A DNA stretch of 38,373 bases from Staphylococcus pasteuri (GTDB lineage Bacteria; Bacillota; Bacilli; Staphylococcales; Staphylococcaceae), in contig NZ_RXWW01000038.1 in assembly GCF_003970495.1 (NCBI RefSeq), forward strand, positions 1-38,373, given 5' to 3'. Below the pieces are notes generated by a model that saw only the letters and a program-made list of their open reading frames with translations, ran no database searches and was not told where the DNA came from. Shown in pieces: positions 31,837 through 38,373 of the stretch. A program made the position numbers and the translations under genes. Each line of letters opens with the position of its first letter. Position 1 is the first letter of the stretch.

Positions 31837-32565
31837 ATGAAAAAAACAATTATTGCATCATCATTAGCAGTAGGATTAGGCGTTGTAGCAGGTAATGCTG
31901 GACACGACGCACACGCAAGCGAAGCAAATATTAATGAAGCAGAATTAGCTCAAAAAGCTCAATCAAATGATCAAACATTAAACGAAAGCCCTATCCAAGA
32001 AGGTGCTTATAACTATACATTTGATTACAATGGTTTCACTTATCACTTTGAATCAGATGGTACAAACTTCTCATGGGATTATCACCAATCTGGTCAATCA
32101 ACTGAAGCTTCAAATACTCAAGCTCAACCACAACAAGATGTAAGTGAACAAGCTTCAGCATCAACTAACGAAACTTCTGCACAAGAAGTAAGCAATCAAC
32201 AACAATCAAAATCAGCTCAACCTGAACAAGTTTCAGCACCACAAACTGAACAAACTCAACAACCACAACAAGAAACTACTTCAAATAATCAATCAAGCTC
32301 AAGCGAAGCTTCAAGTGGTTCATCAGTAAACGTAAATGATCACTTAAAACAAATCGCTCAACGTGAATCAGGTGGCGACATTCATGCTACAAACCCATCA
32401 ACTGGTGCTTCAGGTAAGTATCAATTCTTACAATCAACTTGGGATTCAGTAGCTCCATCTGAATATCAAGGTCAACCAGCTTCAAGTGCTCCTGAACACG
32501 TTCAAGACGCTGCAGCTCAAAAATTATATGATACAGCTGGCCCAAGCCAATGGGTAACTGCATAA
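31837..32565 (+). CDS. sceD: Secreted lytic transglycosylase SceD
   Basis: The 242-residue precursor has a signal peptide with cleavage expected after 'DAHA' at residue 27. Next is a conserved N-terminal region with '[18 protein letters not shown]', a low-complexity linker rich in Gln, Ser and Thr (about 85-165), and a C-terminal transglycosylase-like domain from about 170 ('[18 protein letters not shown]', '[13 protein letters not shown]') with the catalytic Glu in 'RESGG'. SceD and IsaA are the paralogous staphylococcal autolysins that cleave peptidoglycan glycan strands; the N-terminal and C-terminal sequences here match SceD. AGGAGGA precedes the ATG, and a strong terminator follows. Confidence 0.95.
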   Translation: MKKTIIASSLAVGLGVVAGNAGHDAHASEANINEAELAQKAQSNDQTLNESPIQEGAYNYTFDYNGFTYHFESDGTNFSWDYHQSGQSTEASNTQAQPQQDVSEQASASTNETSAQEVSNQQQSKSAQPEQVSAPQTEQTQQPQQETTSNNQSSSSEASSGSSVNVNDHLKQIAQRESGGDIHATNPSTGASGKYQFLQSTWDSVAPSEYQGQPASSAPEHVQDAAAQKLYDTAGPSQWVTA

Positions 32566-32581
32566 TATAAGATATTTCTTA

Positions 32582-32610
32582 CACCCTATTTTGATAGGGT
32601 GAATTTTTTT
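32582..32610 (+). terminator. Intrinsic terminator after sceD
   Basis: CACCCTAT (32582-32589), loop TTTG and ATAGGGTG (32594-32601), then a T run. Confidence 0.92.
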
Positions 32611-32751
32611 ATCATAAAAATGACTTAGTTTAAAAACGTGGAAATTTCAATTGTCTTTGAATTTTTATTAAATTAATAAATGAAACTTTTAGATAATTGA
32701 TTTCATGTGTTTATTTTGCTAATGTTATATATGACAGTAATTAAAAAGAAA

Positions 32752-32836
32752 ACTACTAGGGGAGCCTTATGGCTGAGATGAATTTTATTCAGACCCTTAC
32801 AACCTGATTTGGTTAGCACCAACGTAGGAAAGTAGT
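32752..32836 (+). ncRNA. TPP riboswitch aptamer (THI element)
   Basis: All THI-box elements are present in order: the P1 arm ACTACT (32752-32757), GGGGAGCC, GGCTGAGATG (32771-32780), GACCCTT, ACCTGAT, GGTTAGCACCAACGTAGGAAAG, and the P1 partner AGTAGT (32831-32836). It binds thiamine pyrophosphate in the nascent RNA and controls the thiamine operon behind it. Confidence 0.97.
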
Positions 32837-32871
32837 ATTTATTATTAAAGGCGTACATATACCTTGATATT

Positions 32872-32904
32872 AACTACTTTCCTATTTGGGAAGTAGTTTT
32901 TTTA
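32872..32904 (+). terminator. TPP riboswitch expression-platform terminator
   Basis: AACTACTTTCC (32872-32882) pairs with GGGAAGTAGTT (32888-32898), then a T run. ACTACTTTCC (32873-32882) is also exactly complementary to GGAAAGTAGT (32827-32836) in the aptamer's 3' side, so the antiterminator and the TPP-bound P1 stem exclude each other. TPP should favour termination. Confidence 0.9.
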
Positions 32905-32924
32905 TTTCAAGGAGGCAATTTGTG

Positions 32925-33614
32925 ATGAGTTTTTCTAAAGAATTAAGGGTAGCTGCAGAACCAATTATTGAAGATATTTACAACGATGGTTTTATTCAAG
33001 ATTTATTGCATGGTGAATTATCGAAACAAGCCGTTCGACAGTATTTGCGTGCAGATGCTTCGTATTTAAAGGAATTTGCTAATTTATATGCATTATTGAT
33101 ACCTAAAATGTCAGAATTAGAAGATGTGAAATTTTTGGTTGATCAAATAGAATTTATGTTAGAAGGTGAAGTGGCCGCTCATGAATCTTTAGCTGCTTTC
33201 ATAAATGAACCATATGATGAAATTGTTAAAGAAAAAGTATGGCCACCAAGTGGAGATCACTACATCAAACATATGTATTATAATGCTTATGCACATGAAA
33301 ACGCTGCTTATACGATTGCTGCAATGGCGCCATGCCCTTATGTTTATGCCGTTATTGCTAAAAGAGCAATGCAAGATCAAAATTTAAATCGTGATGAAAA
33401 AACAGTTGATTGGTTTGAATTTTATAGTACAGAAATGGATGAATTAGTCCGTGTCTTTGATGACTTGATGGATCGTTTAACTCAACAATGTACTGAAAAT
33501 GAAAAAAATGAAATTAAAGAGAACTTCTTGCAAAGTACACTACATGAGAGAAACTTTTTCAATATGGCTTATATAGATGAAAAATGGAATTATCGAGGTG
33601 ATAAATATGAATAA
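32925..33614 (+). CDS. tenA: Aminopyrimidine aminohydrolase (thiaminase II)
   Basis: TenA hydrolyses aminopyrimidine breakdown products of thiamine to HMP for salvage. The 229-residue all-helical product has the active-site Cys137 in '[11 protein letters not shown]', an acidic pocket with Glu and Asp ('[16 protein letters not shown]'), and the C-terminal catalytic Glu in '[11 protein letters not shown]' (about 208). GGAGG at 32911-32915 leads to the ATG at 32925; in-frame codons further upstream fall in the terminator hairpin. Its end overlaps thiD by 8 bases. Confidence 0.96.
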   Translation: MSFSKELRVAAEPIIEDIYNDGFIQDLLHGELSKQAVRQYLRADASYLKEFANLYALLIPKMSELEDVKFLVDQIEFMLEGEVAAHESLAAFINEPYDEIVKEKVWPPSGDHYIKHMYYNAYAHENAAYTIAAMAPCPYVYAVIAKRAMQDQNLNRDEKTVDWFEFYSTEMDELVRVFDDLMDRLTQQCTENEKNEIKENFLQSTLHERNFFNMAYIDEKWNYRGDKYE

Positions 33615-34428
33615 GCCTAAAATAGCATTAACAATTGCTGGTACAGACCCAACAGGTGGAGCAGGTGTTATGGCAGATCTTAAGTCATTCCATTCTTGTG
33701 GTGTGTATGGCATGGCGTCAATAACTAGTATTGTCGCTCAAAATACATTAGGGGTTCAGCATATTCATAATCTTGAGACATCATGGGTAAAAGAACAATT
33801 AGAAAGTATATTTAATGATGAATTACCTCATGCAATTAAAACAGGAATGATTGCAACTGAAGATACAATGCATTTAGTACAAAGTTACTTACAACAATAT
33901 CCCGAAATTCCATATGTTATTGATCCAGTTATGCTTGCTAAAAGTGGAGACTCTCTTATGAATGATGAAACCAAACAAAAACTTCAAGATACTTTATTGC
34001 CATTAGCAGATGTCGTTACTCCAAATATACCAGAAGCTGAAGAAATAACTGGTATCAAGATTGATACAGAAGAAAATATACGTAAAGCAGGTAATATATT
34101 CATTAATGAAATTGGAAGTAAGGGCGTAGTTATTAAAGGCGGGCATTCTGCAGATTTAAATAATGCTAAAGATTTTCTGTTTACGCAAGATGGTGTTTAT
34201 ACATTTGAAGATGAACGTTTTGAAACTAAACATACACATGGTACTGGTTGTACATTTTCAGCAGTAATAACAGCAGAATTAGCCAAAGGTCGTTCTATAT
34301 ATGAAGCGGTAGAAAAAGCTAAAAAATTCATTTCATTAAGTATCAAATATACACCAGAAATAGGTAAAGGTCGTGGCCCTGTTAATCACTTCGCATATCT
34401 TAAGAAAGAAGGGTTAGATGATGAATAA
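33607..34428 (+). CDS. thiD: Hydroxymethylpyrimidine/phosphomethylpyrimidine kinase
   Basis: ThiD phosphorylates HMP twice to HMP pyrophosphate for thiamine synthesis. The 273-residue ribokinase-fold product has '[20 protein letters not shown]' at the N-terminus, '[12 protein letters not shown]', 'VIKGGH' and the anion-hole motif '[10 protein letters not shown]' with catalytic Cys/Asp loop. GAGGTGA at 33596-33602 fits the ATG at 33607. Its tail overlaps the thiM start. Confidence 0.96.
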   Translation: MNKPKIALTIAGTDPTGGAGVMADLKSFHSCGVYGMASITSIVAQNTLGVQHIHNLETSWVKEQLESIFNDELPHAIKTGMIATEDTMHLVQSYLQQYPEIPYVIDPVMLAKSGDSLMNDETKQKLQDTLLPLADVVTPNIPEAEEITGIKIDTEENIRKAGNIFINEIGSKGVVIKGGHSADLNNAKDFLFTQDGVYTFEDERFETKHTHGTGCTFSAVITAELAKGRSIYEAVEKAKKFISLSIKYTPEIGKGRGPVNHFAYLKKEGLDDE

Positions 34429-35212
34429 TTTAGAAAAACTTAGAAATGAAAATCCACTAATCGTCTGTTATACCAATGATGTTGTAAAAAATTTTACTGC
34501 TAATGGTTTATTAAGCATAGGTGCAAGTCCAGCAATGAGTGAAGCGCCTGAAGAAGCGAGAGATTTCTATAAAGTTGCGGGCGGTTTGCTTATAAACATT
34601 GGGACACTTACACATAATAATGAAGATGATTTAATAAAAATTGGTAAAATTGCTAACGAATTAGAAACTCCTATTGTTTTTGATCCAGTCGCAGTTGGAG
34701 CATCACAGTATAGAAAAGATTTTTGTAAACGCTTTTTAGACGAAGTGGATGTATCTGTAATCAAAGGAAATGCTTCTGAAATTTTAACACTAGTCGATTC
34801 AAATACAACAATGAAAGGTACAGATGGAGACAGTGAATTAAATGTATTAGACATTGCAAATGATGCATATAAAAAATATCAAACTGCTATAGTAATTACA
34901 GGTGAACATGATATTGTGATGCAAGATAATAAAATGACAAAACTTTCAAATGGCTCATCTATGTCAGCTAAAATTACAGGTGCAGGTTGTTTATTAGGTG
35001 GTATCATTGCGAGTTTCTTATTCAGAAATACTAAACCTAAACATGAAACGCTTGTCGAAGCAGTAAGCTTTTATAATATAGCAGGTGAAATTGCTGCAAG
35101 TGAAGATAAAGTAAAAGGTCCGGGTTCATTTTTACCTGAATTATTAGATCAAATGTATTTACTCGATTATAAGACTTATGAAAAATATGTTAAAAAAGAA
35201 GAGGTTGATTAG
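34421..35212 (+). CDS. thiM: Hydroxyethylthiazole kinase
   Basis: ThiM phosphorylates hydroxyethylthiazole, the second salvage half of thiamine. The 263-residue product begins '[29 protein letters not shown]', with 'FDPVAVGAS', 'IKGNASEIL' and the ribokinase-like '[15 protein letters not shown]' containing the active-site Cys. Two adjacent ATG codons (34418 and 34421) are possible; 34421 is preferred because AAGGG is 7 bases upstream. It overlaps thiD and ends just before the thiE start. Confidence 0.95.
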   Translation: MNNLEKLRNENPLIVCYTNDVVKNFTANGLLSIGASPAMSEAPEEARDFYKVAGGLLINIGTLTHNNEDDLIKIGKIANELETPIVFDPVAVGASQYRKDFCKRFLDEVDVSVIKGNASEILTLVDSNTTMKGTDGDSELNVLDIANDAYKKYQTAIVITGEHDIVMQDNKMTKLSNGSSMSAKITGAGCLLGGIIASFLFRNTKPKHETLVEAVSFYNIAGEIAASEDKVKGPGSFLPELLDQMYLLDYKTYEKYVKKEEVD

Positions 35213-35854
35213 GTGGAATTTAAAGCGTCACAATTAAAAATATATTTTATCTGTGGAACTCAAGATATACCTGAACAAAAATCAATAAAAACAGTTTTAA
35301 CCCAAGCACTTGAGGCTGGAATAACTATGTTTCAGTTTCGAGAAAAGGGCGAGAATGCTTTGAAAGATAATGAAAAAGAGAAATTAGCAAAAGAATTACA
35401 ATCATTATGTCAATCTTATCATGTACCTTTTATTGTTAATGATGATGTATCACTAGCAAAAAAAATTAATGCTGATGGTATACATGTAGGTCAGGATGAT
35501 GAAGACGTGAAAGCTTTTGCCAATGACTTTCAAGACAAAATTATCGGACTTAGTGTTGGTAATATAAGTGAATATGAAACGTCTGATTTAACAAATGTTG
35601 ATTACATAGGTGTAGGTCCTATGTTTAATACACCTTCAAAAAGTGATGCAAGTGAACCAGTTGGTCCAGAGATGATTAAACAGTTAAGACGAAGAATTGG
35701 TGCATTTCCAATGGTTGCAATTGGTGGCATTACTGAGGAAAATGTTAAGTCTATTGCAGATGCTAATGCAGACGGTATATCAATTATTTCAGCTATAAGT
35801 AGAAGCCAGAATATTGACAACACTGTTAATGAATTTAAGAAATATTTCAATTAA
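35213..35854 (+). CDS. thiE: Thiamine-phosphate synthase
   Basis: ThiE joins HMP pyrophosphate and thiazole phosphate to thiamine monophosphate. The 213-residue TIM-barrel product has 'QFREKG', '[22 protein letters not shown]', '[13 protein letters not shown]' and '[11 protein letters not shown]'. The start is GTG at 35213, immediately after the thiM stop, with GAGGTT about 7 bases upstream. It is the last gene of a salvage set tenA-thiD-thiM-thiE; the de novo genes thiC, thiG and thiS are not here. Confidence 0.96.
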   Translation: MEFKASQLKIYFICGTQDIPEQKSIKTVLTQALEAGITMFQFREKGENALKDNEKEKLAKELQSLCQSYHVPFIVNDDVSLAKKINADGIHVGQDDEDVKAFANDFQDKIIGLSVGNISEYETSDLTNVDYIGVGPMFNTPSKSDASEPVGPEMIKQLRRRIGAFPMVAIGGITEENVKSIADANADGISIISAISRSQNIDNTVNEFKKYFN

Positions 35855-35874
35855 TCATTAATTTTTTCCACTTT

Positions 35875-35907
35875 TTGTTTTATACCATGGTATGAGTATG
35901 ATAGAAT
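35875..35907 (+). promoter_or_regulatory. yidC promoter with a palindrome in the spacer
   Basis: TTGTTT (35875-35880), a 16-base spacer and TATGAT (35897-35902) precede the gene; TAGAAT (35902-35907) is an alternative -10. ATACCATGGTAT (35882-35893) is a perfect 12-bp palindrome lying wholly in the spacer, a position typical of a repressor site. Confidence 0.5.
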
Positions 35908-35942
35908 AAAACCTATGTGAATATTACAATAGAGGTGGAAAA

Positions 35943-36812
35943 ATGAAGAAAAAAGCGTTGCTACCTTTGTTTTTAGGTTTAATGGTCTTTTTAGCAGGCT
36001 GTGACTATTCTAAACCTGGAGCTCGTAGTGGATTTTTCTATAATACGTTCGTTGAACCTATGAAACACTTATTACAGTGGTTAGGTAACGATGTTTTAAA
36101 CAATGATTATGGTTTAGCTATTATCATTTTAGTAATAGTTATACGTTTAGTGTTACTACCATTCATGTTATCAAACTATAAAAATAGTCATATGATGCGT
36201 GAAAAAATGAAAGTTGCAAAACCTGAAGTAGATGGTATTCAGGAAAAAGTTAAGCGTGCTCGTACTCAAGAAGAGAAAATGGCTGCTAACCAAGAATTAA
36301 TGGAAGTTTATAAAAAATATGATATGAATCCAATGAAGAGTATGCTTGGTTGTTTACCAATGCTCATTCAAATGCCGATTATCATGGGATTATACTTTGT
36401 TCTAAAAGATAAATTAGTTAGTGGTTTATCAGTACATCCACATTTCTTATGGTTTAATTTAACTAAACCGGATATTTGGATTACTATTATTGCAGGTGTT
36501 TTATACTTTATCCAAGCCTATGTATCAAGTAAAACAATGCCTCAAGAACAACGTCAAATGGGATACATGATGATGATTGTGTCACCAATTATGATTATTT
36601 GGATTTCATTAAGTTCTGCTTCAGCATTAGGTTTATATTGGTCAGTCAGTGCGGCATTCTTAGTTGTGCAAACACACTTTGCTAATATGTACTATTCTAA
36701 ACTTGCTAAAAAAGAAGTTGAACCTTTACTACAAAAATTTGATCAAGACGGTAAGTCATCAAATAAAAAAGGTAAAAATACTCAAGTAGTATCCAAAAAA
36801 AATAAAAAATAA
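35943..36812 (+). CDS. yidC: Membrane protein insertase YidC, lipoprotein form
   Basis: YidC inserts membrane proteins with or without the Sec channel. The 289-residue product has a lipoprotein signal with lipobox 'LAGC' and lipidated Cys20, then five membrane segments (about 57-78, 130-152, 175-195, 208-225 and 225-245 region) with the hydrophilic groove Arg in '[11 protein letters not shown]' (near residue 69), a cytoplasmic coiled hairpin (about 88-122), and a very basic tail ('[15 protein letters not shown]') for ribosome contact. AGAGGTGG precedes the ATG. It is the single-gene Bacillales form; staphylococci usually have one copy. Confidence 0.95.
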   Translation: MKKKALLPLFLGLMVFLAGCDYSKPGARSGFFYNTFVEPMKHLLQWLGNDVLNNDYGLAIIILVIVIRLVLLPFMLSNYKNSHMMREKMKVAKPEVDGIQEKVKRARTQEEKMAANQELMEVYKKYDMNPMKSMLGCLPMLIQMPIIMGLYFVLKDKLVSGLSVHPHFLWFNLTKPDIWITIIAGVLYFIQAYVSSKTMPQEQRQMGYMMMIVSPIMIIWISLSSASALGLYWSVSAAFLVVQTHFANMYYSKLAKKEVEPLLQKFDQDGKSSNKKGKNTQVVSKKNKK

Positions 36813-36816
36813 TAAT

Positions 36817-36850
36817 AAAAAGCGACAAATCAATGATTTGTCGCTTTTTT
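36817..36850. terminator. Bidirectional terminator between yidC and the HD gene
   Basis: AAAAGCGACAAATCA (about 36818-36832) and TGATTTGTCGCTTTT (36834-36848) form a 15-bp stem around one base, with A and T runs on both sides. It serves both converging genes. Confidence 0.9.
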
Positions 36851-37495
36851 CTATAATTGATGCCACTCGGATAAGAATTGTGAAACAAAATGTTCCATAA
36901 AATCATGACGTTGAATAGCGATTTGTTTAGCAGTATTCGTGTGCATTAAATCTTTTAATTTAAATAATTTTTCGTAAAAATGTTTAATTGCTGAAGGTGA
37001 TAAAGTGGATAAAGTATCATCATTAAAATTTTTGGGTAATTTAGATTCAGTCCACATTGGTTCTTTAAAGTGGCCTGCAAATTGAAAAGTTCTAGCTATA
37101 CCTATGGCACCAATAGCATCTAAACGATCAGCATCTCTAACAACTTGTCCTTCTACTGTTAATTCAACATGATTGTTAGCACCATTTTTATAACTCATAT
37201 TTTCAATGATATGAAGAATATGAGATTGATCTGAATGAGTTATTTCAAGTTTATCTAAAAATTGATTTAAATGTTGTTTAGCCGACGTTGTATCTACTAA
37301 TTTTGCATCAATAGTATCATGTAAAAGACTGGCTAATTCGATTATTAAAGTGTTGCTGATAGCTTCATTGTAAGCAATATGTTTTGCCATTGAATGTACT
37401 CTATAAACATGTGCAATGTCATGACCGCTATAGTCAGTTTTATGAAATGATTCCATATACTGGCTAGCTAGACTGATTCGTTCTTCATCTTTCAT
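36851..37495 (-). CDS. HD-domain phosphohydrolase (YpgQ-like)
   Basis: The 214-residue product has an HD-type metal phosphohydrolase core: 'SGHDIAHVYRV' with His25 and His29, 'LLHDTIDAK' with the His59-Asp60 pair, and 'VVRDADRLDAIGAIG' with Asp121 and Asp123. This layout fits the YpgQ/YedJ group, some of which hydrolyse nucleoside triphosphates in vitro; the substrate here is unknown. AAAGGATG upstream on the minus strand supports the ATG at 37495. It is separate from the cardiolipin synthase gene behind it by a hairpin. Confidence 0.85.
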   Translation of the reverse strand: MKDEERISLASQYMESFHKTDYSGHDIAHVYRVHSMAKHIAYNEAISNTLIIELASLLHDTIDAKLVDTTSAKQHLNQFLDKLEITHSDQSHILHIIENMSYKNGANNHVELTVEGQVVRDADRLDAIGAIGIARTFQFAGHFKEPMWTESKLPKNFNDDTLSTLSPSAIKHFYEKLFKLKDLMHTNTAKQIAIQRHDFMEHFVSQFLSEWHQL

Positions 37496-37522
37496 ACAGA
37501 CATCCTTTCCTTTTCATAATGA

Positions 37523-37556
37523 AACCTGAGACTTTCACACTTTTACGTCTCAGGTT
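37523..37556 (-). terminator. Hairpin after the cardiolipin synthase gene
   Basis: AACCTGAGAC (37523-37532) and GTCTCAGGTT (37547-37556) are perfect 10-bp arms with a 14-base loop. On the minus strand TTTCATTATG follows, a weak T tract, so it is a modest terminator. Confidence 0.6.
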
Positions 37557-37594
37557 AACTTTGATTATGATCTATCTATAGGGCTAAATACCTC

Positions 37595-38373
37595 CTATAA
37601 AATTGGAGACAATAATTGAGAAATACCTTCTTTAAACTTAATCCATAAACTACGTTGTTCATAAATTTCTTTTGTTAATTGATCTGATACCTTTAAATCT
37701 TCAATAAAAGCTTGTTTTAGTGATCTAGCTATACCTTCATCATATATAAAGGCATTTACCTCGAAATTAAGTGTGAAACTTCTATGATCCATATTTGCAG
37801 TACCAACACTAGCAACTTCATCGTCAATAATTAATGTTTTTGAATGTAAAAATCCATTATTATACTGATAAACGTTAACACCAGCTTCGAGTAGTGATGC
37901 TACATTTTTTAAAGTTGCCCAATAAACAAAGGGATGATCTGGCATATTAGGTATCATAATATTTACTTCAACGCCACCTAAGGCAGCAATTTTTATAGAG
38001 TCTAAAAATGCTTGATCAGGTATAAAATACGGTGATTGAATATATATAGATTTTTTGGCTGAAGAAATCATTTTGAGATAGCCATATTTAATTTGTTCCC
38101 ACTCCTCATCAGGTCCACTAGAGGCAATTTGTATACCTATAGTTCCACCTGAATTAACATCGGGGAAGTAGCGTTCTTCATACGTAATATTGTCACGTGT
38201 AGATTGTGAATTCCAATCAAGTATAAATCTTAATTGTAGTGCATTAACTGCGTCACCTTCGACACGGAGATGAGTATCTCTCCAATAATCAAATTTTTTG
38301 GATTTACCTAAATATTCATCACCAACATTAAATCCGCCTACATAACCTATTTTGCCATCTATAACAACTATTT
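37595..38373 (-). CDS. cls: Cardiolipin synthase, C-terminal part (cut by window edge)
   Basis: The visible 258 residues are the C-terminal half of a phospholipase-D-type cardiolipin synthase that joins two phosphatidylglycerols. The frame stays open to position 38373, so the gene starts outside. The first HKD motif is seen only in its tail ('[20 protein letters not shown]'); the second is complete ('[20 protein letters not shown]'), with the expected C-terminal basic segment ending 'LLSPIL'. The membrane-spanning N-terminus is missing because of the cut, not a break in the gene. Staphylococci have two cls genes; which this is cannot be settled from the fragment, though the yidC-HD-cls neighbourhood is that of S. 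aureus cls2. Confidence 0.92.
   Translation of the reverse strand, partial: IVVIDGKIGYVGGFNVGDEYLGKSKKFDYWRDTHLRVEGDAVNALQLRFILDWNSQSTRDNITYEERYFPDVNSGGTIGIQIASSGPDEEWEQIKYGYLKMISSAKKSIYIQSPYFIPDQAFLDSIKIAALGGVEVNIMIPNMPDHPFVYWATLKNVASLLEAGVNVYQYNNGFLHSKTLIIDDEVASVGTANMDHRSFTLNFEVNAFIYDEGIARSLKQAFIEDLKVSDQLTKEIYEQRSLWIKFKEGISQLLSPIL

Noticed and set aside
32886..32924. N-terminal extension of tenA by 13 codons
   Set aside because: It lies in the riboswitch terminator hairpin and before GGAGG.
36706..36906. A 66-codon minus-strand frame across the yidC 3' end
   Set aside because: It runs through the bidirectional terminator and two real genes.

Overview
The window is an AT-rich (roughly one-third G+C by eye) stretch of Firmicute core chromosome. 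Gene order and protein sequences point to a Staphylococcus, most likely a coagulase-negative species: the order coaW / rpoE-pyrG / fba-murZ / rho-rpmE2-tdk-prfA-prmC / tsaC-ywlE-ywlG-glyA-upp-mnaA / atpIBEFHAGDC / murA-fabZ / ssb-sceD / tenA-thiD-thiM-thiE / yidC is the staphylococcal one. Several proteins (for example the SceD linker, and the QsrR-like regulator that lacks one cysteine) differ from the S. aureus versions as I remember them. I cannot name the species without a search. I see no phage, plasmid, integrase, complete insertion sequence, CRISPR array, tRNA or rRNA gene.

Layout. Positions 1-2.8 kb: a DUF2750-type protein, type II pantothenate kinase (minus strand) and a protein with two acetyltransferase domains. 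2.9-5.4 kb: RNA polymerase delta subunit and CTP synthase. The pyrG leader has the layout of the CTP-sensing reiterative-transcription attenuator known from Bacillus. 5.4-5.7 kb: a structured intergenic repeat. 5.7-9.3 kb: a DUF2529 protein (minus strand), class II aldolase, MurZ and a QsrR/YodB-type quinone-sensing repressor whose own promoter carries a perfect GTATA-N5-TATAC operator. 9.3-13.9 kb: a second long-hairpin repeat, aldehyde dehydrogenase, Rho, L31 type B and thymidine kinase. 13.9-15.8 kb: RF1 and its methyltransferase, overlapping. 15.9-21.2 kb: threonylcarbamoyl-AMP synthase, an arginine-phosphatase-like LMW phosphatase, YwlG, GlyA, Upp and UDP-GlcNAc 2-epimerase. 21.3-28.1 kb: the complete nine-gene F1Fo ATP synthase operon. 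28.3-30.4 kb: a small membrane protein, MurA and FabZ. 30.4-32.6 kb: YwpF-like protein (minus), competence-type SSB and secreted SceD. 32.75-35.9 kb: TPP riboswitch and the thiamine salvage operon. 35.9 kb to the end: YidC lipoprotein, an HD phosphohydrolase (minus) and the 3' part of a cardiolipin synthase (minus, cut by the window edge).

Functionally this is housekeeping DNA: nucleotide supply (pyrG, tdk, upp), cell-wall precursor synthesis (murA, murZ, mnaA, fba feeding glycolysis), translation (prfA, prmC, tsaC, rpmE2), transcription (rpoE, rho), energy (atp) and cofactors (coaW, thi). The most rewarding material is regulatory and non-coding: the pyrG leader, the QsrR operator, a dyad over the aldehyde dehydrogenase promoter, a cruciform upstream of fba, the atpE-atpF intercistronic hairpin, a ComK-box-like pair before ssb, and dispersed GGACATAAA-containing hairpin repeats. 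I did not find a convincing new multi-gene system.
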